Positions 7,598 to 14,438 of a stretch of 14,515 bases of DNA are shown here, one piece after another. The DNA comes from Caryophanales bacterium UBA6877 (GTDB taxonomy: Bacteria; Bacillota_I; Bacilli_A; RFN20; CAG-826): the NCBI GenBank assembly GCA_002451465.1, contig DKCJ01000027.1:1-14515 (forward strand), written 5' to 3'. Positions within the stretch are counted from its first letter, which is position 1. The number at the start of each line of letters is the position of its first letter. Made by a program: the position numbers and the translations under genes. The notes beneath the pieces are model-generated. The model was not told where the DNA came from and did not search any database. It worked only from the letters and a program-made list of their open reading frames with translations.

Positions 7598-9385
7598 TTA
7601 GAAGAGTTTGCTATCTCTTAAGAGTTCACCAACATCAGTATCTTTTATTTTATTATATGCTGTTTTAATAGCAGCTTTTTCAAAACTATTTAAAGCATCA
7701 CTATCAAGTAATTTAACTTTATCAAGTGCATAATAAGTAGCTCTTAATAATTCTCTAATATCATAGACGCTTCCCCAAACTTCAGGAACAGCTCTATCAA
7801 CATTAAGTAAAGTATAAACGGCTTCCATACCAGTTCTTATTGAGTATTCAGTTGTAAAAATTGTATCACGTGGAGTTTCAGCAAATTGACCAACGAAAGC
7901 AAAATTTACTGCACCATCTGGAACCACTTTTGGTCGATCACTATTCTTTCTTGGTTCAAAGAATGCATCAATATATGGCATATAGCATGTAGTTGTATTA
8001 CATATATCATTTGCAATTTCTTCAATCTTATCTAAATCACAACCAATATGATATAACCATTCTTCACAAACTTCTTTTCCAGTACATTCTTTCATAGGTT
8101 TTTTAACATAATTACCAGGTTTATTAGTAGTTAATGCATAAAGCCAAACAAGAACATCTTTTTTATTTTGTGATTTAAATTGAGGTTGTCTATTAATAGT
8201 CCAAGATAAGAACCAATTATCTTCACTATCTTTAACAGTTACAATACCTCCAGTTGTTACTTTTCCACTTCTTGGATCTCTTTTACATATCTTTTCAATT
8301 AAAGAAATAACATAATCATCACTTGTCTCAATAGTTGCACTCATCCAATTTGTTTCATCAATATTGCTTGTAAATTTTGATGGATTACCAAATGATTTAT
8401 CTTGCTTTGCAATATTGTTCCATAAATCCCAACTTTCTCCACGTCCATTAACTAACTTAGATAAATCTGGAGCGTGATTTTGGTCTCCATAACAACTAGA
8501 ATCTGTACAACATCCATTTGTAATGAATACTAAATCATTTTCAGTTAATTCAATCTTTGATTCTTTTGAATCTTTAACATAGATTATTTCTTTAGCAACT
8601 TTTTTATTTTCTTTAATATCGAAAATAACGTTTTTAACATCGACACCAAATTCAATATTTACTCCATGATTTTTTAAGTAATTAACAAGTGGTAAAATCA
8701 TTGATTCATATTGATTATACTTTGTAAATCTTAAAGCACTAAAATCTGGTAAACCATCAATATGATGAACATATCTTTGTAAATATCTTTTCATTTCTAG
8801 AGCACTTGACCATCTTTGGAAAGCAAACATTGTTTGCCAATATAACCAGAAATTTGATTTAAAGAAATGATCATCAAGTACATCACTAATCTTTTTATCT
8901 TCTAAATCATCTTCTTTTGTTAAAAATAATTTAAGTAATTCTTTTTTAGCTTCTTTATCAAGAGTAAATTTACCATCTGTGTGAGCATTTTCACCACGAT
9001 TAACTGTTGCTCTACATAAAGAATAATTTGGATCTTCTTTATTTAAATAATAATATTCATCAAGAACTGATTCACCTTCATGTTCAATTGATGGAACATC
9101 TCTAAACATATCCCACATGCATTCAAAGTGGTTATCCATTTCTCTACCACCTCGCATATAGAAACCTTTAGTGATATCTTTTCTCCCATCACAACTTCCA
9201 CCAGCTAAATCAATCTTTTCAAATAAATGAATATGGCTTCCATCCATTTGACCATCTCTAATTAAATAGAAAGCAGAGCTTAAACCTGCTAAACCTGTTC
9301 CAATAATATAAGCGTTTTTCTTATCTACTCCTTCAGGTTTTTTAGGTCTAACAAATGCTTCATAAGTTCCTGCACCATAATACAT
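7598..9385 (-). CDS. ohyA: Oleate hydratase (MCRA family)
   Basis: FAD flavoenzyme that adds water to the cis-9 double bond of unsaturated fatty acids such as oleate, giving 10-hydroxy acids; in bacteria it detoxifies host or dietary fatty acids. 595 residues, the normal size. The N-terminus carries the FAD Rossmann motif 'IIGTGLAGLSSAFYL' (27-41) and the adenine-binding acid in 'HLFEK'. The catalytic 'MRGGREMDNHFE' places E82 at the same number as in S. aureus OhyA. Y201 ('RYLQRY') and T396/N398 ('SWTINRQP') complete the known active-site set. 'PDGAVNFAFVGQFAETPRD' is the C-terminal FAD contact typical of the family. A strong SD (AAGGAGG) precedes the ATG. It is a single-gene unit with its own terminator; a 17-bp palindrome lies about 95 bases upstream. 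Confidence 0.95.
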   Translation of the reverse strand: MYYGAGTYEAFVRPKKPEGVDKKNAYIIGTGLAGLSSAFYLIRDGQMDGSHIHLFEKIDLAGGSCDGRKDITKGFYMRGGREMDNHFECMWDMFRDVPSIEHEGESVLDEYYYLNKEDPNYSLCRATVNRGENAHTDGKFTLDKEAKKELLKLFLTKEDDLEDKKISDVLDDHFFKSNFWLYWQTMFAFQRWSSALEMKRYLQRYVHHIDGLPDFSALRFTKYNQYESMILPLVNYLKNHGVNIEFGVDVKNVIFDIKENKKVAKEIIYVKDSKESKIELTENDLVFITNGCCTDSSCYGDQNHAPDLSKLVNGRGESWDLWNNIAKQDKSFGNPSKFTSNIDETNWMSATIETSDDYVISLIEKICKRDPRSGKVTTGGIVTVKDSEDNWFLSWTINRQPQFKSQNKKDVLVWLYALTTNKPGNYVKKPMKECTGKEVCEEWLYHIGCDLDKIEEIANDICNTTTCYMPYIDAFFEPRKNSDRPKVVPDGAVNFAFVGQFAETPRDTIFTTEYSIRTGMEAVYTLLNVDRAVPEVWGSVYDIRELLRATYYALDKVKLLDSDALNSFEKAAIKTAYNKIKDTDVGELLRDSKLF

Positions 9386-9415
9386 AAATAAGTCCTCCTT
9401 AATTTGAACGGCATT

Positions 9416-9445
9416 ATTTTATATCGCTTTTTTAAAAATGTTTAA
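9416..9445 (-). promoter_or_regulatory. Possible oleate hydratase promoter
   Basis: Minus strand TATAAAAT about 30 bases before the ATG can serve as -10 (TAAAAT, 9421-9416), with a poor TTAAAC -35 (9445-9440) at 18 bases. The weak -35 would suit a promoter that needs an activator. Confidence 0.3.
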
Positions 9446-9479
9446 TAAAAAAAGTCTACACTCTTGAGAAACAAAAATA

Positions 9480-9496
9480 ATTCGATACAATCGAAT
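9480..9496. promoter_or_regulatory. 17-bp palindrome upstream of oleate hydratase, candidate operator
   Basis: The sequence attcgatacaatcgaat has perfect 7-bp arms around ACA. It lies about 95 bases upstream of the ohyA ATG and roughly 80 bases upstream of the likely start of transcription. Its size and symmetry fit a dimeric repressor or activator site. No regulator gene is seen beside it. Confidence 0.45.
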
Positions 9497-9610
9497 AAAT
9501 ATGAATTATTTTAACTAAATATTTAATGAGTGTTTCATTAGTTTTTATAAAATCGCTTGAAAGGAGATTAAAAATTATTATCATCTCTTACATATTAAGA
9601 TTTTCTGGTT

Positions 9611-9945
9611 TCAACAAAAATCAAAAAAATTCATAAACAACACGCCATCATCGTTATAGCATTTGGGTGACATATCGCCAGTAATCACTATTTTCTTAAA
9701 TGAATCATCTATTTTTGTAAATGACCTTATCTCTTGATTACGTTTTTCTTCTCTTGGCATTGAATGTGCTGATTGTATATAGTAACGTTTTTATCCAAGA
9801 TTACATACAAAATCAACTTCTAATTTTTTACAAATACCTTTCTCTCGTATTAATAATACCTACATCCACTGAAAAAATAGGTAATCTTAATCCATTAAAA
9901 TCATATTTTCTTTTCTAACGCCTCGTCTAAAAGAGATTTCTGGCA
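9611..9945 (-). pseudogene. Remnant of a DUF4143-type AAA ATPase (C-terminus)
   Basis: On the minus strand the last reading frame gives, with one internal TAA, 'LEVDFVCNLG' then 'KRYYIQSAHSMPREEK' and 'IDDSFKKIVITGD', ending at the TGA at 9611-9613. This is the C-terminal nuclease-like domain typical of the large DUF4143 ATPase family found in many copies in gut Bacillota. Upstream, after a frameshift near 9825, 'FSVDVGIINTRERY' continues the same family pattern (9830-9870) and is followed by further stops. The ATPase domain itself is not recognisable to the right, so the gene is truncated as well as frameshifted. No function is expected. Confidence 0.75.
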
Positions 9946-10376
9946 ACATTACCACTTTTCTTTTTTTGCGAGAAAAAAAGAAGTATTTTAGCGTTAGAAC
10001 TTATAATTAGTGAATATTCAAAAATTTAAAATTTTTCAAAAATCACTTGTTAATTTTCAGATGTTGTAAAACTTTTATATCAAACTTATATATATTAGTG
10101 AGGTATCACTTAATAGTTTCACCAATATATATTTTTTATATCTTGAAGTTTAAAAAAAGTTAATTCTTCACCAGTGACATTAATAAATTAAAAAATCTAA
10201 TTAACTTAGACTATTTTTAAATATTTTTAATGCTTTTAAATGAATTAAAATATTATTAATAACATTTCATATTGTTATCTCATTGATACAAAATGGTTCA
10301 ACTACTAATGATATGATACCAATAGGATATCGGATTCAATCGATATTTTTATATTTATATTGATTATAAAATAAAA
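9946..10376. other. Gene-free AT-rich decayed stretch
   Basis: No supportable coding sequence was found on either strand; all frames are broken by stops. It probably contains eroded upstream parts of the DUF4143 gene or of the prophage, but I cannot align any. Visible structure: a short AT palindrome around 10023-10039 and a 14-bp near-perfect inverted repeat at 10088-10132 followed by a T-run on the + strand. Confidence 0.6.
10088..10137 (+). repeat. Long inverted repeat with competing inner hairpin
   Basis: Bases 10088-10101 pair with 10119-10132 (13 of 14). Inside, AGTGA can instead pair with TCACT four bases on (agtga-ggta-tcact). The outer stem is followed by six T on the + strand, so it could be a terminator-like element. 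The stem is almost all A/T and no gene precedes it on that strand. Confidence 0.4.
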
Positions 10377-10421
10377 AGGCAACTTTTTAATTATTTATTT
10401 AAGGATATTGCAAAGTTGCCT
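10369..10421 (-). terminator. Long-loop hairpin terminator
   Basis: Perfect 10-bp stem (10377-10386 with 10412-10421, aggcaacttt/aaagttgcct) with a 25-base loop, followed on the minus strand by TTTTATTTTAT. It lies right at the end of the portal fragment's reading frame and now terminates any transcript entering from the Fic side. Confidence 0.65.
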
Positions 10422-10603
10422 CAACTATAATTTTTAAATATGAAATTATTTAAATTTATCCACGTGAGTAACACTTGCATTGTGCTTCTTTCGTTGACAT
10501 TTTTGCCAGCCGAAGTTTCACACATATAGAAAGTGTAGTCACTTCCCATTGTTCTATCCTCAACATTCGGTTTGTCTCTAGCTTTTATCTTGAATAAACC
10601 CAT
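10421..10603 (-). pseudogene. Truncated HK97-type phage portal protein (N-terminus only)
   Basis: The first 43 or so residues ('MGLFKIKARDKPN', 'GSDYTFYMCETSAGK', 'VNERSTMQV') look like the start of HK97-family portal proteins, which typically read ...GSSY.FF....SGK.VNERSAMQ.TAVYSCVRI. Similarity stops at about base 10472, and 17 unrelated residues lead to a TGA at 10421, so only about a tenth of a portal (usually near 400 residues) is left. The start is firm: a strong SD (AGGAGGATTT) precedes the ATG at 10603. The upstream extension of this reading frame to 10660 only translates the Fic terminator. It is one of two phage packaging-gene remnants flanking the Fic gene. Confidence 0.75.
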
Positions 10604-10622
10604 AAATCCTCCTATTTTGCAT

Positions 10623-10650
10623 AAAAAAGCACTCACCAATTGGTAAATGC
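10623..10650 (-). terminator. Rho-independent terminator after fic
   Basis: Minus strand GCATTTACC-AATT-GGTGAGTGC forms a 9-bp stem with two G-T pairs and a 4-base loop, followed directly by TTTTTT. It lies 57 bases past the Fic stop and just before the portal SD, closing the Fic transcription unit. Confidence 0.85.
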
Positions 10651-10706
10651 CTTCTCTCACTATTTTATTTTTTTCTCATAATTTAATTATGTGTTTAAGA
10701 GGATAA

Positions 10707-11756
10707 TTATTTTAGTAGCACATAATATGTGTTTTTGCCTTGACCGTATTTTTTGACTTTTCCATTCTTTATCAAGGCGGCTATTGCTTTTTCAACTGCA
10801 CTAACAGAAATCGTTGGGCAAAGTTCGGCAATATTAGATTTAGTAAGCTTTCCGATTTTGGTTTCAAATGCACTTTCGACAAGTTCTGTCGCTGTTTTTT
10901 TCTTGCTTACAAATCTCAGTCTTTCTTCAAAATCGTTGTATGCAGAAAGAATCGTCATAAGCATATATTTTATGAATGGAGTCGGATTATCTTTTCCCTC
11001 ATGCCAACCAATTTGACTATCATATAATGCTTCGTAATACAAATCCTTATATTTAGCAATTTTGCTTTCAAGCGATATATACTTCCCGACAAAGTATCCC
11101 GAGCGATATAAAAGTAATGTTGTTAGAAGCCTACTCATTCTACCGTTGCCGTCGCGGAAAGGATGAATGCAAAGAAAATCGTGTATGAAGATAGGTATCA
11201 ACAAGAGTGCGTCCACACTTCCATCTTCAATTGCTTCGTTGAATGTCTTGCAAAGATTTTCAATCGCCATCGGTGTTTCAAATGGGTCAAGTGGCATAAA
11301 CAAAACGGTCTTACTTCCGTTTTCATCTATAGCGGAAATCTCATTCTGCGAGTTCTTAAAACATCCTCCGAAATTCACCTCAGTATTGTGGCCATACAAT
11401 ATCTTGTGAAGTTGCAAAATATATTTTTGAGTTATTGGTATATACTCAAAACTCTCATGAATTGTGGCAAGTGCGTCACGATATCCTGCAATCTCTTTTT
11501 CGTTTCGATTTCTAGGCGTCGTTTTTTGCAAAATCAGTTTCTTTAACCTTGTTTCCGTTGTTCCAATACCCTCAATCGCATTGCTGGCTTCCGTGCTTTG
11601 AATTTTTGCAATTTCAACAAGTCTGCCAAGTTCCAATTGGTTTTGAGAAAGGTATAACTCTTGTCTGCCTTTCATCTCGTGAATTTTGACAAGGTACTCG
11701 ATGATTGTGCTATCCCATTTACAGTTTGCAAGTTTTTTATAATCGAATTCTCTCAT
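10707..11756 (-). CDS. fic: Fic-family AMP-transferase, self-inhibited type
   Basis: Fic proteins transfer AMP (or another phosphate-containing group) from a nucleotide to a protein hydroxyl. 349 residues. The core motif is complete: 'HPFRDGNGRMSR' with catalytic H198, D202 for Mg and R206. The inhibitory helix motif (S/T)xxxE(G/N) is present before the Fic core as 'SNAIEG' (S58, E62, G63), the arrangement of class II Fic proteins, in which the Glu blocks ATP placement. So no separate antitoxin is needed and none is seen. The N-terminal part fits the Fic_N region; residues about 285-349 look like a winged helix-turn-helix that could bind DNA or targets. Cytoplasmic. Base composition looks richer in G/C than neighbours, as expected for transferred DNA. 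Only a weak SD (GAG) precedes the ATG. Target unknown. Confidence 0.92.
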   Translation of the reverse strand: MREFDYKKLANCKWDSTIIEYLVKIHEMKGRQELYLSQNQLELGRLVEIAKIQSTEASNAIEGIGTTETRLKKLILQKTTPRNRNEKEIAGYRDALATIHESFEYIPITQKYILQLHKILYGHNTEVNFGGCFKNSQNEISAIDENGSKTVLFMPLDPFETPMAIENLCKTFNEAIEDGSVDALLLIPIFIHDFLCIHPFRDGNGRMSRLLTTLLLYRSGYFVGKYISLESKIAKYKDLYYEALYDSQIGWHEGKDNPTPFIKYMLMTILSAYNDFEERLRFVSKKKTATELVESAFETKIGKLTKSNIAELCPTISVSAVEKAIAALIKNGKVKKYGQGKNTYYVLLK

Positions 11757-11767
11757 TTTTAACTCAT

Positions 11768-11805
11768 TTCTCGTAAATAATAGTACTTTTTACGAGAATT
11801 TTCAA
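11768..11805 (-). promoter_or_regulatory. fic promoter overlapped by a 10-bp inverted-repeat operator
   Basis: Minus strand: -35 TTGAAA (11805-11800), 17-base spacer, -10 TATTAT (11782-11777). A perfect inverted repeat ttctcgtaaa/tttacgagaa (11768-11777 and 11789-11798, 11-base centre) covers the -10 and most of the spacer. Another partial tacgag copy lies at 11811-11816. A protein bound here would block polymerase. Predicted start near 11770, giving a leader of about 14 bases. Confidence 0.7.
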
Positions 11806-11845
11806 TATGATACGAGGATAAAAGTGGTAAATATTACAAAAAATC

Positions 11846-12080
11846 TTATATAAATAAAAGTTCTTTTGAATTGTAAACCGAATCAGAAGTCTCCCATTTA
11901 TTTCTTATTGCTCTATCAAACACCATAACAGTGTCGCCACGATGCCATTAATCTTTTCAGTGGATTTTGATTTGTCCATTTTATATTTCCAGCAGGATCT
12001 GTTCGAACACACACATTGTCCATCATTCACCTAAACATTTGATGCCCGTTATGCCTTAATGTTTTGCTAAAAACCAAATT
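11846..12080 (-). pseudogene. Phage terminase large subunit, C-terminal remnant
   Basis: Three minus-strand frames in succession spell the C-terminus of a TerL nuclease. Frame 1 (about 12080-11979): 'SKTLRHNGHQMFR', a TGA where family members have Trp, then 'MMDNVCVRTDPAGNIK'. Frame 2 (11979 to about 11918): 'MDKSKSTEKINGIVATL'. Frame 3 (11917-11846): 'DRAIRNKWETSDSVYNSKELLFI' in two parts, ending in TAA. The pattern DPAGNIK...KSTEKIDG.VAT...DRAI...SVY..RGLLFI is well known from HK97-like terminases. Two frameshifts and one nonsense codon make it dead. The native end is retained, so the Fic cassette begins just beyond it, and no decay of the end itself occurred. Confidence 0.82.
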
Positions 12081-12231
12081 TGTTAATCACGCGGATAAAA
12101 TATAACTATTTCTCATTTAAAAATTGTAATTGAGACAACTTTAGAATATTTCCAAACCAAAAAAGGTCTCACAAAATTGGCATAATTTGAAACGCGCTTT
12201 ATTCATAATAACTTATAATAAAAAAGCACAT

Positions 12232-12261
12232 AAAAAGGAAGCAAATGTTATTGCTTCCTTT
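12232..12261 (-). terminator. Rho-independent terminator after the collagen-like gene
   Basis: Perfect 11-bp stem (12234-12244 with 12251-12261, core ggaagcaa/ttgcttcc) and 6-base loop. On the minus strand the stem ends in TTTTT. It lies about 90 bases past the stop of the collagen-like gene. Nothing coding is seen between 12081 and 12352 apart from this. Confidence 0.75.
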
Positions 12262-12352
12262 AATGACACTTTATTCACAGTTTTGCGCTATTTACTCCTA
12301 TTGAGCACAATTAAGCAAACTTTATTTCACAGAGTCGATTTTATTCTAGTTC

Positions 12353-14317
12353 TTAGAGAATACTATTTGATGAATAACCAGCAAGATATCCTTTACTATC
12401 GAATGCATCTATTCTAACTGAAGAAACATTTCCAATGTGTTCGCCTTTATCGTTAAAAGTAGATAACACTGAATTTTCATCCTTGACAACAAAATATACA
12501 GCATTATCTTTAATTAAGAAAGCAGTTTCATATTGTTCAACAAATAACATATCAAACGTCAAATTATTGATTTCTTCATCAGTTAAAATTTTCTTTTCTC
12601 TAACTTCAGATAAAGTGTACATGCCATACTTATTCTCTTTAACATTCTTTAAAGCATCTTTAATATTCTCGCCTTCTGATTTTTGAGTTAAATCAAAGGT
12701 TAAATCTCTACCATTAAATGCTCTATCTTTTTTAGCGCCTTCACATAAAGTTTTGATATTGAAGTTCAAAGTATAACTATACTCGGAATTATATCCTTCG
12801 CCATCAAGAGTAAATGCATTGTTATTAACATATACATCTAATTTTTGATTATCTAATACGTTATCAACTTTCTTAAATGTTCCATTGGAATGGCTAACAC
12901 TGCTTTCATAATATTTATTTAATTCATCAATATGTGCTTGGTTAGCATTACCAAATACACCAGTGTTATATCTAAAAGCGCCAATTTCACCTTCAAATGT
13001 AACATTGCTAATCTTAAAATGTTCTTTAAAATAGTTTGTTTTTTCTTCATTGTTTTTTAAGGAATTAATACCTGCGTAATTTCCAGTAATTAACCCAGCT
13101 TGATCATGGCCTCTTAAAGTTCCTTTATAAGAAGAATTAGTAATGTTTACATCATAATTTGTAAATAATGTTGGATAAAAACCACCCATAAATATTCCAG
13201 TACATGTTCCGCTATTGGAGATATTAGCGACTACATGACAATCATCGATTGTAAGATTTAATGTGTCGTATGCAGCTTGACCAAGCATTAAGAAACCAAT
13301 ATTAGATTCAGAAACTTTAACAAGACCTCCATCAACTGTACAATTAATATTTTTTAAAACAACATTTCTATCAACATTTAAATCATTACACCAAGAATCA
13401 ATAACTACAGATAAAACACAATCAGCAGTTGAAACAACATTTAAATTTTCGACAGTTAAATCACCAACCAAATTAAAGATATTTGTAGAAGATTTATCTT
13501 TATCACCTTCGGTTTTTGATAAACTTATTGTCTTACCATTTCCATCATAAACGCCTTTAAATTCAACAGGATCTAAAGTGTTTGAAACAACTAAGTCAGC
13601 ATCTTGTTTAAAATAAGTAGAACTATCCTTACTTACTTTTTTATTAATATTATTTAAATCATCTAAAGAACTAATAATATATGGAGATTCTTCAGTTCCT
13701 TCTCCACCAGAGAATGTTATAGTATCATTCGTTTCAAATTTTGCTTGAATTACATAGCCATTTTCTTTTGCTGTTAATGTTAATTTATTATCTTTAACAT
13801 TTTCCAATACATATTCATAACCATTATATTCGCTATCAATATATACAGCTGTTAATTTATAACCTTCATCTGGCACAAATTTAAATACTAACTCCTCGCC
13901 AACTAATGCAGATCCTTTATTTACAGTGACATATCCATTTTGAGAAGGAAGAATTGTATTGCTCCAAGCAGTTTTGCCACTTGCACCAGTATCGCCTTTG
14001 TCACCTTTTTCGCCTTTGTCACCTTTTTCGCCAGTAGCGCCAGTATCACCTTTTTCACCTCTTTCACCAGTAGCACCGGTTTCGCCTCTGTCACCTTTAT
14101 CGCCTTTTTCACCTTTTGGACCTTGATCACCCTTTGGACCGACTGGACCTGCTGGACCTTCATTACCAGTTTCGCCTTTTGGACCTTGATCACCTTTGTC
14201 GCCTTTGTCGCCTTTTGGCCCTTCAACACCTCTTGGACCTTGTTCGCCACTACAACTTGCTAAACCTATTGCACTAACAGCTAATAGGCTTAAAACAGCT
14301 AATTTAATTTTTTTCAT
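12353..14317 (-). CDS. Collagen-like surface lipoprotein with repeat-rich ectodomain
   Basis: 654 residues. Residues 1-22 are a lipoprotein signal (MKKIK start, hydrophobic core, lipobox LASC, lipidated C22), so the protein should be anchored on the outer face of the membrane. Residues 24-116 are 31 uninterrupted Gly-X-Y triplets rich in GDK, GEK, GPK and GAT, predicted to trimerise as a collagen-like triple helix starting right at the membrane. Residues about 120-195 look like an InlB/Flg_new-type beta repeat ('FKFVPDEGYKLTAVYID'). From 'EGTEESPYIISSLDDLNNI' (about 205) onward the pattern 'FKGVYDGNGKTISL' followed by repeated 'NLTIDDCHV', 'VNITNSSYKG', 'FKISNVTFEGEIG' strands fits a right-handed beta-helix with GLUG-like features. 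A role in adhesion or binding is inferred. SD GGGGGAT supports the start. It has its own promoter and terminator. Confidence 0.88.
   Translation of the reverse strand: MKKIKLAVLSLLAVSAIGLASCSGEQGPRGVEGPKGDKGDKGDQGPKGETGNEGPAGPVGPKGDQGPKGEKGDKGDRGETGATGERGEKGDTGATGEKGDKGEKGDKGDTGASGKTAWSNTILPSQNGYVTVNKGSALVGEELVFKFVPDEGYKLTAVYIDSEYNGYEYVLENVKDNKLTLTAKENGYVIQAKFETNDTITFSGGEGTEESPYIISSLDDLNNINKKVSKDSSTYFKQDADLVVSNTLDPVEFKGVYDGNGKTISLSKTEGDKDKSSTNIFNLVGDLTVENLNVVSTADCVLSVVIDSWCNDLNVDRNVVLKNINCTVDGGLVKVSESNIGFLMLGQAAYDTLNLTIDDCHVVANISNSGTCTGIFMGGFYPTLFTNYDVNITNSSYKGTLRGHDQAGLITGNYAGINSLKNNEEKTNYFKEHFKISNVTFEGEIGAFRYNTGVFGNANQAHIDELNKYYESSVSHSNGTFKKVDNVLDNQKLDVYVNNNAFTLDGEGYNSEYSYTLNFNIKTLCEGAKKDRAFNGRDLTFDLTQKSEGENIKDALKNVKENKYGMYTLSEVREKKILTDEEINNLTFDMLFVEQYETAFLIKDNAVYFVVKDENSVLSTFNDKGEHIGNVSSVRIDAFDSKGYLAGYSSNSIL
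13970..14248 (-). repeat. In-frame tandem repeats coding 31 Gly-X-Y triplets
   Basis: Nine-base codon triplets recur in tandem, with larger near-identical blocks such as those coding GDKGDKGDQGPKGE and GDQGPKGEKGDKGD. The codons are nearly identical between copies, so gain or loss of whole triplets by slippage or recombination would change stalk length without frameshift. Confidence 0.85.
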
Positions 14318-14340
14318 TATAAATCCCCCAAAATTAAATC

Positions 14341-14372
14341 AAACATTTTTCATAAATTTATTTAAAATGTTT
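14341..14372 (-). promoter_or_regulatory. Hairpin at the 5' end of the collagen-like gene leader
   Basis: A 9-bp inverted repeat (aaacatttt 14341-14349, aaaatgttt 14364-14372) lies at the predicted start of the transcript. It could protect the 5' end of the mRNA. Confidence 0.35.
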
Positions 14373-14377
14373 TTTTT

Positions 14378-14407
14378 ATTTTATATAAATTTTTTTCTAT
14401 TTGTCAA
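14378..14407 (-). promoter_or_regulatory. Strong promoter of the collagen-like gene
   Basis: Minus strand: consensus TTGACA (14407-14402), then TATAAAAT. The -10 is TAAAAT (14383-14378) at 18 bases or TATAAA at 16. The leader would be about 54 bases and ends with SD GGGGGAT. Confidence 0.75.
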
Positions 14408-14438
14408 TAGTAAATAATTTTATTTGTGTTAGCTTTTG

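Larger units (their letters stand above)
10421..12080 (-). mobile_element. Degenerate prophage remnant: terL end, Fic cassette, portal start
   Basis: Going with transcription: terminase large subunit C-terminus with its native stop, a Fic gene with its own promoter and terminator, then the SD and N-terminus of a portal protein. The terL-portal order is the standard packaging module of tailed phages, so these pieces are one ancestral locus rather than random fragments. No integrase, capsid or att sites are visible in the window. Confidence 0.7.

Noticed and set aside
9721..9918. A 65-codon hydrophobic + strand frame
   Set aside because: It lies antisense to the DUF4143 remnant, whose minus-strand family resemblance explains the sequence; no SD is seen.
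10604..10660. N-terminal extension of the portal fragment to 10660
   Set aside because: It begins at GTG and translates the Fic terminator hairpin; the SD and family similarity both place the start at 10603.
12120..12180. Facing gagac/gtctc motifs as insertion-sequence ends
   Set aside because: Only about five matched bases, no transposase remnant and no target duplication visible.
12187..12417. A 76-codon + strand open frame
   Set aside because: It runs through the collagen-like gene's terminator hairpin and into that gene's 3' end, has no convincing SD and no recognisable protein pattern.
13970..14248. Repeats considered as a CRISPR array
   Set aside because: The units are 9-base, adjacent without spacers, and in frame in a Gly-X-Y protein.
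13921..14263. Long open frames opposite to and within the Gly-X-Y repeat
   Set aside because: They are by-products of the nine-base repeat read in other frames (low-complexity KATKVQK or FVTFFA runs).
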